Below, piece after piece: positions 27,228 through 36,100 of a stretch of 64,000 bases of DNA. Every line of letters begins with the position of its first letter. Positions within the stretch are counted from its first letter, which is position 1. The position numbers and the translations under genes are program-made. The stretch is from Corynebacterium sp. TAE3-ERU12 (GTDB taxonomy: Bacteria > Actinomycetota > Actinomycetes > Mycobacteriales > Mycobacteriaceae). The notes under the pieces were generated by a model that saw only the letters and a program-made list of their open reading frames with translations, had not been told where the DNA came from and ran no database searches. The stretch lies in contig NZ_JAHUTM010000002.1 in NCBI RefSeq assembly GCF_019209905.1, forward strand, positions 186,001-250,000, given 5' to 3'.

Positions 27228-27638
27228 TTAGAACGAAGCCTCGGTGAAAATGAACATCCCCGAGATGAGAAAAGCCACCCCGGCCATGCCCAACAGCACG
27301 TTGAGCATGAACGTCGGGTTGGATTCTCGGGGCACATACACCGCGCCGGGCTCGCCGTCGGCACTCGGCGGGTCGACGGCAATATCAATCTGATCGCCGA
27401 CATGCCCCAAGGCAAAAGCGGTGTAGAGCGTGTCAGTCCAGCTGCGGGTGCTGCCATCGCGGTCAGTGAAAGTAATCACCATCGCGCGCAGATCATCACC
27501 GGGCCGGCCCACCGCGCCGGTGACGGTGCCGGTGGTGTGAAAACGATGCGCATCGGCGCGCCGACGCAGCACAAACCACAGCCCCGCGGCGATAATCGCA
27601 CTCAGGCCAATGGCCATACATACCGCGCCTTCGAGCAC
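27228..27638 (-). CDS. DUF3592-like membrane protein
   Basis: About 136 residues. There are two transmembrane helices, one near each end (MAIGLSAIIAAGLWFVL; LLGMAGVAFLISGMFIF). Between them lies a beta-rich extracytoplasmic domain with the DUF3592 pattern (TGTVTGAVGR, VITFTDRDGS, GDQIDIAVDPPSAD). I chose GTG 27638 because AGGGAG lies 9 nt upstream; an open frame extends further up to 27809 but reads as low-quality sequence. The function is unknown. It is divergent from ychJ. Confidence 0.75.
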   Translation of the reverse strand: MLEGAVCMAIGLSAIIAAGLWFVLRRRADAHRFHTTGTVTGAVGRPGDDLRAMVITFTDRDGSTRSWTDTLYTAFALGHVGDQIDIAVDPPSADGEPGAVYVPRESNPTFMLNVLLGMAGVAFLISGMFIFTEASF

Positions 27639-27775
27639 TGTGCGCACCTCCCTGGTCAGCCGGGTAGTTCGTGCCCAGAATACCCCCGCCCAGCGATCCC
27701 GCTGCGCAGGGCGCTGCAGTGCATTACAAACAACGGTGGCGCGCAACACACAGCAGCGCACAGGGGAGGGCCATA

Positions 27776-28249
27776 ATGACCACACCACACCACACCATGA
27801 ACCAGTCACCGTGGGGCCGCAGTGGTGCCGCGGGACAACGGCTGCTTACCGACGCTGACCCCTGCCCCTGCGATACCAACAAAAAATACGGGCAGTGTTG
27901 CGGCCCATTCCACCGCGAAGAGCAGCGCCCGCCGACCCCACTGGACCTCATGCGCGCCCGGTACAGCGCCTATGTGGCCCATGAAGCTGATTTCATATGG
28001 CGCACCTGGCACCCGCAGCGCCGCCCCGAACTGGTGACCTTCGACCCGCACGTGCGCTGGCAGGGACTAGAAATCCTCGACGTCGTCGGCGGCCACGACG
28101 GCGAACGGGAAGGGATAGTCGAATTCCGCGCCCACTACACCGACCAGGTCGGCCCGGCGATGTTGTGGGAACGCTCCACATTCATGATGCGCGGCAAACG
28201 CTGGATGTACGTCGACGGGGAATTTCTACCGCACCCGCCGGCCGCCTAG
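27776..28249 (+). CDS. ychJ: YchJ family protein with SEC-C zinc motif
   Basis: A 157-residue UPF0225/YchJ protein. The N-terminal SEC-C-like metal motif is CPCDTNKKYGQCCGPFH. The NTF2-like fold follows, with the family signature TPLDLMRARYSAYV, WHPQRRPE and EFRAHY. The function is unknown; it binds zinc by family inference. I chose ATG 27776, with GGGGAGGG about 6 nt upstream. The stop overlaps that of the DUF808 gene by 3 nt in convergent orientation. Confidence 0.9.
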   Translation: MTTPHHTMNQSPWGRSGAAGQRLLTDADPCPCDTNKKYGQCCGPFHREEQRPPTPLDLMRARYSAYVAHEADFIWRTWHPQRRPELVTFDPHVRWQGLEILDVVGGHDGEREGIVEFRAHYTDQVGPAMLWERSTFMMRGKRWMYVDGEFLPHPPAA

Positions 28250-29163
28250 TGCTGCTTCTTGCCAGGCAGCGGCAGGAAGTGGAATACGCCAACAATAATG
28301 GCGCCGACCACCAGGCCCACCAGCATGGAACTGGCGGTATCAATGAGCCAACTGATGGCGGCAACGTCGGAAAGCCCAGCTAAGTGATGCAGGATGTCAT
28401 GCGGGGTGTGCCAACCGAGAGTGTGCACCCCGGCGATCAGAATATGCCCGCCGACCCACAGCATCGCCAGCACACCGATCACAGAAATAGCGGTGAGCAG
28501 TTTCGGCATGCCCTTGACCATAAAAACACCGGTTTTGCGTACCGCCGCAGAGTCGGACTGGCCAAGCCGCAGCCCAATATCATCAATCTTGACCAACAGC
28601 CCCACCGCGCCATAGACCAGCGCCGTGATCGCAACAGCCACGATGAGCAAGATGATTGTCCGCTGCAATAAAGGCTCATTCGTCACCTCATTGAGGGAGA
28701 TCACCATAATCTCCGCAGACAGGATGAGGTCAGTTGTGATCGCCGCCTTGACCAGCTTGTCTTCGGAATTGCCGCCGCTTTGCGCCACCGGTTCGTCATG
28801 AGTGTTACCGGTGAGCTTCTCCAGGATCTTCTCCGCACCCTCATAACAGAGGTAGCAGCCGCCCAGCATCAAAATCGGGGTCAGCAGCCACGGCGCGAAA
28901 GAGCTCAACAGCAACGCCAGCGGCAGAATAATGACGATCTTGTTGAACAGGGAGCCTTTGGTGATGCGCCAGATGATCGGCAACTCCCGTTTTGGGGACA
29001 CCCCCGCCACATAGCGGGGCGTCACGGCGGCATCGTCAACGACCACACCAGCGGCTTTCGTGCTTACCCGGGCGGCTGCGGCACTGACATCATCGACTGA
29101 TGCGGCGGCACTGCGCGCAATCAGGGCAACGTCGTCAAGCAGGGCGGCCAGGCCGGCGCTCAT
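28246..29163 (-). CDS. DUF808 inner membrane protein (YedI family)
   Basis: A 305-residue membrane protein with the DUF808 hallmarks: N-terminal AGLAALLDDVALIAR, KAAGVVVDDAAVTPRYV, and ELPIIWRITKGSLFNKI, then about six transmembrane helices. One region reads GGNSEDKLVKAAITTDLILSAEIM. The family is widespread, with unknown function. I used ATG 29163; TTG 29175 is a possible earlier start. No clear ribosome-binding site was seen. Confidence 0.9.
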   Translation of the reverse strand: MSAGLAALLDDVALIARSAAASVDDVSAAAARVSTKAAGVVVDDAAVTPRYVAGVSPKRELPIIWRITKGSLFNKIVIILPLALLLSSFAPWLLTPILMLGGCYLCYEGAEKILEKLTGNTHDEPVAQSGGNSEDKLVKAAITTDLILSAEIMVISLNEVTNEPLLQRTIILLIVAVAITALVYGAVGLLVKIDDIGLRLGQSDSAAVRKTGVFMVKGMPKLLTAISVIGVLAMLWVGGHILIAGVHTLGWHTPHDILHHLAGLSDVAAISWLIDTASSMLVGLVVGAIIVGVFHFLPLPGKKQH

Positions 29164-29253
29164 CGCATGGTCCAAACGCTAAGGGTGCTCATGGCGACCT
29201 ATCTTATGGCCATCCCGGGCCGGAGGTCGCCTCCGCGCTGCTAATCTGCGGGC

Positions 29254-29985
29254 ATGAGCGAGCCGCAGCAGTCCATCACCCCGGTCACCGATGGCGATAT
29301 TCTGCCCAACCTGCACCCCGAGGCCTATACCGACGCCCCAGCCTCCCCAGATCCTGCCGAGCACGCAGCGCAGCAGGAACAGGAGCGTGAACCCCGCCCG
29401 GTCATGGCGCTGGTCGTCGTGGATGCCCAGAATGATTTCTCCGAAGGCGGCTCGCTGGCTGTGCGTGGTGCTATTGCTGCCTACCGGCGCCTTGGGGTCT
29501 ACGTTGCCGGCCGGGCCAATAAATACCCGGTGCTGGTGACCACTCGCGATAACCACATCGACCCGGGCGCACATTTCTCAGATCAGCCCGATTTTGTGGA
29601 CTCCTGGCCGGTGCATTGTGTCGCCGACACCGACGGCGCGGAGCTGCACCCTGAGGTGCAGCGCTCCCTGGACTTATTTGAGAAGGTCAACCCGCATGCG
29701 GTGCGTATTGACGTGACCAAAGGTGAGTACAGCGCCGCCTACTCGGGGTTTGAGGGGCGCACCGGCACTGGGCGGTTGCTTGCCGACGCGCTGCGTGACG
29801 CCGGCGTCGAAGAGCTTCATGTCTGTGGTGTGGCCACTGATTTCTGTGTGCGCGCCACGGTGCTCGATGGGCTTCGGGAAGGCTTCGACGTCTCCGTCAT
29901 CACGGACCTGGTTGCCGCGGTGAGTACTGAGGGCGGGGCCAAGGCGCTCGATGAGATGGCCGCCGCTGGCGCGGTATTGGTGTAG
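29254..29985 (+). CDS. pncA: Nicotinamidase (isochorismatase fold) with N-terminal extension
   Basis: Converts nicotinamide to nicotinic acid for NAD salvage. The catalytic triad is visible as D57 (VVDAQNDF), Lys in VTKGEYSAAYSGFEG and Cys in GVATDFCVRATVLD. The metal site is the DNHIDPGAHF stretch. The enzyme proper would begin near M51. The 50 residues before it are acidic and low-complexity and are unusual for PncA, so an internal start at ATG 29404 (about 193 residues, closer to the usual 186) is possible. The sense strand carries the 11-mer motif at 29778. Confidence 0.92.
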   Translation: MSEPQQSITPVTDGDILPNLHPEAYTDAPASPDPAEHAAQQEQEREPRPVMALVVVDAQNDFSEGGSLAVRGAIAAYRRLGVYVAGRANKYPVLVTTRDNHIDPGAHFSDQPDFVDSWPVHCVADTDGAELHPEVQRSLDLFEKVNPHAVRIDVTKGEYSAAYSGFEGRTGTGRLLADALRDAGVEELHVCGVATDFCVRATVLDGLREGFDVSVITDLVAAVSTEGGAKALDEMAAAGAVLV

Positions 29986-29992
29986 CGGAGAC

Positions 29993-30412
29993 GTGTCTGG
30001 TTCTTCGCGGCGCTTGCCGACGGTGGCGGGGCCGCTTGGCGTGGGCGTAGCGGCGGTATGCGGGTGTCTTCTGGTGGCCGCAGCCAATCCGCAACAGCCC
30101 GGCGGCCCGATCCCGGTATGCCCCTCGAAGGCACTATTGGGTGTGAATTGCCCGATCTGTGGTTGCTCCCGGATGGTGCAGGCCCTCGTGCAGGGGGACT
30201 TCGTGGCGGCCGCGCAGTTCAATGCCCTCGGGGTGGCGGCGGTGGTGTTTCTTATCTGGGCGTGGCTGGTGTGGGGTGCGGCCAGTGTGGGGGTGGTTGC
30301 CCCGCGCTATCTGCGACCACCGCGGCTGGGGCCGTGGGTGGTGTGGGTGCTGATTGGGTGGACTGTGATTCGGCTAATTCCCTTGGCGCCGGTATCCGCA
30401 TTGCAGGTTTAA
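29993..30412 (+). CDS. DUF2752 membrane protein
   Basis: A 139-residue protein with the DUF2752 core: P-VCPSKALLGVNCPICGCSRMVQALVQGDF, followed by FNALGVAAVVFLIWAWLVW and a third hydrophobic segment. The C-P-x-C-G-C-S-R cluster is the family signature. The function is unknown. GTG 29993 lies 7 bp after the pncA stop with GGAG close by, suggesting translational coupling. A weak terminator follows directly. Confidence 0.82.
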   Translation: MSGSSRRLPTVAGPLGVGVAAVCGCLLVAAANPQQPGGPIPVCPSKALLGVNCPICGCSRMVQALVQGDFVAAAQFNALGVAAVVFLIWAWLVWGAASVGVVAPRYLRPPRLGPWVVWVLIGWTVIRLIPLAPVSALQV

Positions 30413-30435
30413 AAGCCCATTACAGAGGCTTTTTT
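30411..30435 (+). terminator. Short rho-independent terminator after DUF2752 gene
   Basis: AAAAGCC (30411-30417) pairs with GGCTTTT (30427-30433), followed by a further TT. It lies between the DUF2752 gene and the heme uptake operon. The stem is short, so efficiency is uncertain. Confidence 0.55.
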
Positions 30436-30464
30436 CAAGGGTAGGGAACCATTCTTTGCCCAGG

Positions 30465-30483
30465 TGATGATGTGCTAACCTTT
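30465..30483. promoter_or_regulatory. DtxR-like iron box before hmuT
   Basis: TGATGATGTGCTAACCTTT matches the corynebacterial DtxR consensus TTAGGTTAGSCTAACCTWA at about 13 of 19 positions. The right half (GCTAACCTT) is almost exact. It ends 35 bp before the hmuT start, as expected for iron repression of heme uptake. Confidence 0.6.
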
Positions 30484-30518
30484 CCGGGTAAATCTACCGG
30501 CCGACCCGGAAAGGGATA

Positions 30519-31580
30519 ATGCTCACCCGTACTGCAACTCGTCGTCGCCTCACTGCCGCGGTCTTCACTGTCCTGACTGTGGTCGGAGCGAGCAGCATCA
30601 CCGCCTGCTCCATGCCTGAGCGGGACGCCGCACCGGAAACCACCACGTTGGCGGCAGAAGGCCATGTCTCAGCGGATCTGCCCCCACAGGACCCGGAGGT
30701 GCTCCTGAAAGACCCGCAGCCGCAGCTGCCGACAACAGTCACCGACGAGCGCGGTAAGGAAGTCACTGTCACCTCCGTGGATCGCATTATCACCCTCGAC
30801 CGGGCCGGGTCGCTGTCCCGCGTGGTGTGGACACTCGGGTTGGGTGACCGACTCGTCGGACGCGATATCTCCTCCGACTTCCCCGGTGTGGCAGATCTTC
30901 CCGAACTCACCCCGGGCGGGCACGCGATCAACCCTGAGGCAGTACTGGAGCTGAATCCGGACCTCATCATCACCGACGGCACCGTCGGCCCCGTGCCAGC
31001 TATCCGCTCGCTTATCGACGCTGGCATCCCGGTGGTGCACGTCCGCGATGACCAAACCCCCTCCACCGTCGGCACGCTTATCGACGATGTCGCCGCAGCC
31101 CTTGGCCTCAGCGAACAAGCAGAGCCGGTGCGCGACCAGATCACTGCCGATATTGAGCAGGCCGCCAATAATGCCCAAGAGCGCTCCGACGGGCGACGTA
31201 TGCTGCTGCTGTACGTGCGCGGCACCAACACCGCAATGATTGCTGGTGAATCAACCGGCGCTGGTGAGCTCATCGAAATGCTCGGCGGTGTGGATGCCGC
31301 TGAGGATGCGGGTATCTCCGAGGGGTACTCGCCGATGACCCCCGAGGCGCTGGCCGCCGCCCGCCCCGACACTGTGATTGTGATGACGCGCGGGCTTGAT
31401 TCGGTCGGTGGTGTCGACGGGCTGGTGGATATCCCCGGTATGGCCCAGACTCCCGCCGGCGCCAATAAGTCGGTCCTGGATGTGCCCGACACGATGTTGT
31501 TGTCCTTCGGCCCGCAGACCGCACTGGTCATCACCGCGATGGCCGATGCGCTCTACGGCCCTGCCCCTGAGGGAGCATGA
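30519..31580 (+). CDS. hmuT: Hemin ABC transporter substrate-binding lipoprotein
   Basis: A 353-residue lipoprotein. The signal peptide ends in the lipobox SITAC (Cys at about residue 30), so it is anchored outside the membrane. The mature part is a class III periplasmic-binding fold (RIITLDRAGSLSRVVWTLGLGDRLVG; DLIITDGTVGP; GRRMLLLYVRGTNTAMIAGE) that captures heme for HmuUV. AAAGGGA precedes ATG 30519. It overlaps hmuU by 4 nt, giving a single operon hmuT-hmuU-hmuV-hmuO. A DtxR-like box upstream suggests iron repression. Confidence 0.93.
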   Translation: MLTRTATRRRLTAAVFTVLTVVGASSITACSMPERDAAPETTTLAAEGHVSADLPPQDPEVLLKDPQPQLPTTVTDERGKEVTVTSVDRIITLDRAGSLSRVVWTLGLGDRLVGRDISSDFPGVADLPELTPGGHAINPEAVLELNPDLIITDGTVGPVPAIRSLIDAGIPVVHVRDDQTPSTVGTLIDDVAAALGLSEQAEPVRDQITADIEQAANNAQERSDGRRMLLLYVRGTNTAMIAGESTGAGELIEMLGGVDAAEDAGISEGYSPMTPEALAAARPDTVIVMTRGLDSVGGVDGLVDIPGMAQTPAGANKSVLDVPDTMLLSFGPQTALVITAMADALYGPAPEGA

Positions 31581-32650
31581 GCGGCGTCACCGCACACCAC
31601 ACTGCCCGCAATGTGGTGGTGCTCAGCGTACTGAGCATCGCGTTAGTAGCAGCGGCGGTGTTCTCAGCACTGGCTGGGCAGTTCAATATCAGCATGGGGG
31701 GAGTGTTTTCCGCCCTTATGCGCGGCATTGGCCTGGCCGAAGCTAGTGACGGCACAGAAACCGCCGACGCGGTGCTGTGGTTCGTGCGCTTCCCCCGGAT
31801 CTGTATGGCAGCCCTGGTTGGTGCTGGCCTTGCTGTTGCCGGTGTGGCCCTGCAGGCGATTTTTGGTAATCCACTGGCAGAGCCGGGTCTTATCGGTGTG
31901 TCCTCCGGCGCTGCCGTTGGTGCTTCGGCAGCTGTTGTCATTGCCCCAACGCTGTCGGTGACTGCCGCTGCTGGGGGAGTGCAGTGGCTGACCGCGCTGG
32001 GGGCTTTTGTCGGCGGTGTGGTGGCAACACTGGTGGTCGCCGCCGTGGCTCGAGGCAAAGGCGGAGGGCAGTCCGACGCTGCGACGATCATTTTGGTCGG
32101 CGTGGCGGTCAATGCGATCGGTGGCGGTGTGGTGTCGCTGTTGACATTTATCGCCGACCCATCGGCCCGCGACCAGATCGTGTTCTGGCAGTTGGGTACT
32201 TTCGCCGGCGCCAGCTGGACTGCGGTCGGCATTATCGCCGTTGCGACGCTTATCGCCGGAGCGATCCTGAATATGCTCGCCGCGAAGCTTGACCTGCTGT
32301 CGTTGGGGGAGTTGCCCGCACGGCACCTGGGTGTTGATGTCGATGGCATTCGTCGGCTCATCATTGTGGTCTCTGCACTGTTGGTGGCCGCAGGTGTGGC
32401 GTTTTCCGGGATTATTGCCTTCGTGGGCCTGGTTGTTCCGCATGCGCTGCGGTTCATCATCGGCCCCGGGCATAAGTTGCTGATTCCCGCCTCCATGTTG
32501 GGCGGGGCGCTGACCACCACGGTGGCCGATGTTGTGGCACGCACCCTGATTCCCAACGCAGACCTGCCCTTGGGCATGATTACCGCCCTGGTGGGTGGCC
32601 CGATGTTCTTCTGGCTGCTGGACCGGGGCCGTAGGACGGTGACGGCATGA
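31577..32650 (+). CDS. hmuU: Hemin ABC transporter permease (FecCD family)
   Basis: A 357-residue permease with about ten transmembrane helices and the FecCD signatures: RFPRICMAALVGAGLAVAGVALQ near the start, GNPLAEPGLIGVSSGAAVGA, and FSGIIAFVGLVVPHALRFI near the end. It forms the membrane channel for heme together with HmuV and HmuT. The start overlaps the hmuT stop (ATGA), and its end overlaps the hmuV start in the same way. Confidence 0.95.
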   Translation: MSGVTAHHTARNVVVLSVLSIALVAAAVFSALAGQFNISMGGVFSALMRGIGLAEASDGTETADAVLWFVRFPRICMAALVGAGLAVAGVALQAIFGNPLAEPGLIGVSSGAAVGASAAVVIAPTLSVTAAAGGVQWLTALGAFVGGVVATLVVAAVARGKGGGQSDAATIILVGVAVNAIGGGVVSLLTFIADPSARDQIVFWQLGTFAGASWTAVGIIAVATLIAGAILNMLAAKLDLLSLGELPARHLGVDVDGIRRLIIVVSALLVAAGVAFSGIIAFVGLVVPHALRFIIGPGHKLLIPASMLGGALTTTVADVVARTLIPNADLPLGMITALVGGPMFFWLLDRGRRTVTA

Positions 32651-33429
32651 TGAGTGGAATCGACGTCACAATTACCGGGGGTTCAGTCACCCGCGGTGGC
32701 ACGCAGATTCTTGATGGGGTCACCCTTACTGCGCGCGCGGGTGAAGTGTTAGCACTGGTCGGGCCGAATGGGGCCGGCAAATCCACCCTGCTGGGTGCTT
32801 TGTCGGGGGATATTCCCGCCGAGGGTGAGATCACTATTGGGCAGCGCCGCGTTAGTGATATTTCCCTCTCGGAATTGGCGCGGGTGCGCTCGGTGCTTAC
32901 CCAACGCTTGGCGGTGGACTTCCCATTCACCGCTGGTGAGGTCATCGCGATGGGGCGGGCGCCGCACGGGTGCAGCGACCCTGAGCTCGAGCGCCGTGTT
33001 GTTGCCGATTGTGGGGTGTCCCAGTTCCTGGACCGGCCCATTTCGCGGCTATCCGGCGGTGAGCAGGCCCGGGTGCATATGGCGCGGGTGCTGGTGCAAG
33101 ATACCCCGGTGCTCATGCTTGATGAACCGACTGCTGCTTTGGATTTTCGGCATGCCGAGGAAATTTTAAGCGTTGCCCGCGACCGCGCTCGGGCAGGCAG
33201 CACAGTCATTGTGGTGTTGCATGATCTTTCCGCTGCCGCTGCTTGGGCAGATCGGGTGGCGGTACTGGAATCCGGGCGCCTTATCGCTGTTGGTTGCCCT
33301 ATTGAAACCCTCACTGAGCAGCGTGTCTCATCGGTCTATGGCAGGGCGGTGGAAGTGCTGATCGACTCAGCGGGTAATCCCGTTATTCAACCGAAAAGGA
33401 GGCGGTACCATGACTGCACCGGCCACTGA
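32647..33429 (+). CDS. hmuV: Hemin ABC transporter ATP-binding protein
   Basis: A 260-residue ATPase. Walker A GPNGAGKST, the signature LSGGEQARV and Walker B VLMLDEPTAALD are complete, with the H-loop in VVLHDLSAAAAWADR. It drives heme import through HmuU. The gene begins at ATG 32647, overlapping hmuU by 4 nt; ATG 32650 is equally possible. Its last 20 nt overlap hmuO in another frame. Confidence 0.95.
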   Translation: MMSGIDVTITGGSVTRGGTQILDGVTLTARAGEVLALVGPNGAGKSTLLGALSGDIPAEGEITIGQRRVSDISLSELARVRSVLTQRLAVDFPFTAGEVIAMGRAPHGCSDPELERRVVADCGVSQFLDRPISRLSGGEQARVHMARVLVQDTPVLMLDEPTAALDFRHAEEILSVARDRARAGSTVIVVLHDLSAAAAWADRVAVLESGRLIAVGCPIETLTEQRVSSVYGRAVEVLIDSAGNPVIQPKRRRYHDCTGH

Positions 33430-34069
33430 GCCTTTGTCCGCGACGCTGCGCCGGGCTACCAGCGCTGTTCACGATGATGCCGAGAATTCGGCTTTTATGA
33501 CGGCACTGTTGGAAGGCACTCAGCCTAAGGAAGCCTATATCGACTACCTCGGGCAGCTGCTGTGCGTGTATCGCGCCTTGGAGGGCGCCGGGGAACGTTT
33601 GGCCGGCACTCCGGTAGCCGCCGCGCTTATCGACGAACGCCTGCTGCGCGTGGGGTTCCTCGCTGCGGATTTGACGTACCTCTACGGCACCCGGGCATGG
33701 CGCTCAGAGCTTCATCCCACCGACGCCACCCTGGCGTATGCCGAAGAGCTCGATCGGGTGGGCCGCGATGGTGACCAGGCGGCGTTCGCGGCGCATCATT
33801 ATGTGCGCTACCTCGGCGATTTGGCGGGTGGCCAGGCTATTAGCCGGCTGGTATCGCGCACCTATGGTTTCACCGGCGACGGTACTCGCTGCCTGCAGTT
33901 CCCGGGTATCGACAAGATTAAGCCGTACCGCGACCAGTACCGGGAGCGCCTGGATGGGCTGGAGATCCTTCAGGACAACCGTGATTATGTGGTGGAGATG
34001 GCCAAGAAGTCTTTCGATTTCAACTCCGCAATTTTCCGGGGGTTACATGCCCGGTACCCGCGCCCGTAG
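33410..34069 (+). CDS. hmuO: Biliverdin-producing heme oxygenase
   Basis: A 219-residue heme oxygenase that opens imported heme to release iron, CO and biliverdin. The proximal heme ligand is H21 (TSAVHDDAENS), and the distal helix reads YLGDLAGGQAISRL, as in corynebacterial HmuO. It overlaps hmuV by 20 nt, and a GGAGG lies just upstream of ATG 33410. In Corynebacterium diphtheriae hmuO is a separate locus, so fusion to the transport operon is a notable arrangement. It is probably DtxR-controlled through the operon promoter. Confidence 0.95.
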   Translation: MTAPATEPLSATLRRATSAVHDDAENSAFMTALLEGTQPKEAYIDYLGQLLCVYRALEGAGERLAGTPVAAALIDERLLRVGFLAADLTYLYGTRAWRSELHPTDATLAYAEELDRVGRDGDQAAFAAHHYVRYLGDLAGGQAISRLVSRTYGFTGDGTRCLQFPGIDKIKPYRDQYRERLDGLEILQDNRDYVVEMAKKSFDFNSAIFRGLHARYPRP

Positions 34070-34246
34070 CGGGTTTTCCGCTAGGCCGTAGGGAACCGGC
34101 CAGGGCATATCGTGTGCAAGGGCAGCTGCGCTTTGTTCGGTGTGCGCTGGCTTTTTCTTCGGGTGGGCGTGAGCGGGCCGGGTGCGCCCTTGTTATGGTC
34201 AGTTTTGCAGCCTTGACTGATATCCACCCCGGAGGGCGTGAATCTT

Positions 34247-36067
34247 ATGGCATCTGCTGACTCAACAACATCTGATACTTCCGACGAAGAGCCATCTTCA
34301 GTACGCAAGCGGGCTCATTCGCCACAGTTTGGTCAACTGAAAACTGACCCACTGATTTTCACCGTTTCTATCGGTTTCATCTTTTTGTTCTCTGCGGTCA
34401 CGATCGTTTTCGGTGATACCGCCAAAGATGTGTATGGCGTCGCATCGAACTGGGTGACCACCAACCTTGGCTGGTTATTTATCGGGGGCGTGTCCGCTGC
34501 GGCGGTGTTCCTGATTGTGCTGTGTCTGTCTCGTTTCGGGCGTCTGCGCCTCGGCGATGACGACGAGCGCCCCGACTATCCACTCCTGGTCTGGTTCGCC
34601 ATGCTTTTTGCTGGCGGTATCGGCTCGGTGCTGATGTTCTGGGGTATCGCGGAGCCGCTCAATCACGCGGTTGTGTCCCCCTACGGCTACGAGTCGATGA
34701 GCGACGAGGCTCAGGACCTGGCTATGGCTTTCACCGTGTACCACCTCGGTATGCACATGTGGGTCATCTTCGCGCTGCCTGGCCTGGCACTTGGCTATTT
34801 CATTTACAAGCGCCACCTGCCGCCGCGGGTGAGTTCCATCTTCGCGCCACTTTTGGGTCGTCATATTTACCGCTGGCCGGGCAAACTCATTGATGCGGTG
34901 GCCATCATCGGCACTGTTTTCGGTATTGCCGTTTCGGTCGGTATGGGTACCTTGCAGGTCAATTCGGGTGCGCACCGAGTCATGGGGCTGCCGGAGAACT
35001 CAGTTGTTCAGCTGTTGCTGATCGCTGGTGTCATTATCGTGGCCTCCATTTCGGTGGCCCGCGGCCTGGATAAGGGCATTAAGGTCTTGTCCAATATCAA
35101 TATTGTGCTGGCCGTGCTGCTGATGCTGTTCGTGCTCACCTTCGGCCCCACCTTGACGCTTTTGCGTCAGATCGTGGAGACCACCGGCACGTATCTCGGT
35201 GAGCTGCCGGAGCTGATGTTCTGGACTGACTCGCACAACGTCAATCCGGACTGGTCCCAGGGTTCGTGGACGGTGTTCTACTGGGCCTGGACTATTTGCT
35301 GGTCGCCGTTTATCGGCATTTTTGTGGCCCGCATTTCGCGCGGCCGCACTGTGCGTGAGTTCATCGGTGGCGTGCTGGGCTTGCCGACGTTATTTGTGGT
35401 CATCTGGTTCTCCATTTTTGGCCGTGCTGGTTTCGACTTGGAGATGTCCAACCCCGGCATTTTGTCTGAGCCGGTTGTCGAAGGTGGTGACCCTTCGCCG
35501 TCGCTGTTCATTTTGTTGGAGCAGTACCCGATTGCCACTGCGATGAGTGTGCTGGCTCTTGTGGTCATTCTGATTTTCTTCATCACCTCGATTGATTCCG
35601 CGGCGATGGTGATGGACATGATGTCCACTGGTGCTGAGAACAAGTCACCGACGGTCTACCGCATCCTGTGGGGTGTGATGATCGGCGCTGTGGCGGGCAC
35701 GCTGCTGGTGCTCAATGGTGTGACGGGCATTTTGGCTATCCAGAATGTGGTGATCATCATTGGTGTGCCATTCTTCTTGCTGCACTTGGTGATGATGTAC
35801 TCACTGGTCAAGGGCATGTCTGATGACCACCAGGCGATCCCGGCCCCGGTGACTCGCCATTGGGGTGAGACCGATACCGCCGAGAAATTGGAGCGCCACG
35901 AGGCTGCCCCGGCGCCTGGTTATGACGAATCTGGCCAGCCGCTGCCGCAGATCGATTATGACTATGACTCCCAGGGGCGGTTGGTTCTGCATAACGACGT
36001 GGTGGTCGACGGCGATTTCGATGTGGTGTCTGCGGAGTCATCTGATGATTCCACGCAGCATAGTTAG
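34247..36067 (+). CDS. BCCT family choline/betaine-type osmolyte transporter
   Basis: About 606 residues with 12 transmembrane helices between about residues 35 and 530, plus a long acidic C-terminal tail. The TM8 signature (WTVFYWAWTICWSPFIGIFVARISRGR) is clear. The TM3 glycine stretch reads GGIGSVLMFWGIAEP and differs from BetP's GMGIG. It is closer to the H+-coupled choline BetT type than to Na+-coupled BetP; that is an inference. I chose ATG 34247, 10 nt after GGAGGG, in preference to GTG 34238. The 177 bp upstream holds no gene. Confidence 0.88.
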   Translation: MASADSTTSDTSDEEPSSVRKRAHSPQFGQLKTDPLIFTVSIGFIFLFSAVTIVFGDTAKDVYGVASNWVTTNLGWLFIGGVSAAAVFLIVLCLSRFGRLRLGDDDERPDYPLLVWFAMLFAGGIGSVLMFWGIAEPLNHAVVSPYGYESMSDEAQDLAMAFTVYHLGMHMWVIFALPGLALGYFIYKRHLPPRVSSIFAPLLGRHIYRWPGKLIDAVAIIGTVFGIAVSVGMGTLQVNSGAHRVMGLPENSVVQLLLIAGVIIVASISVARGLDKGIKVLSNINIVLAVLLMLFVLTFGPTLTLLRQIVETTGTYLGELPELMFWTDSHNVNPDWSQGSWTVFYWAWTICWSPFIGIFVARISRGRTVREFIGGVLGLPTLFVVIWFSIFGRAGFDLEMSNPGILSEPVVEGGDPSPSLFILLEQYPIATAMSVLALVVILIFFITSIDSAAMVMDMMSTGAENKSPTVYRILWGVMIGAVAGTLLVLNGVTGILAIQNVVIIIGVPFFLLHLVMMYSLVKGMSDDHQAIPAPVTRHWGETDTAEKLERHEAAPAPGYDESGQPLPQIDYDYDSQGRLVLHNDVVVDGDFDVVSAESSDDSTQHS

Positions 36068-36100
36068 CCGCGGTGGGGATAAGCGTCGTAGTCTCAACTC

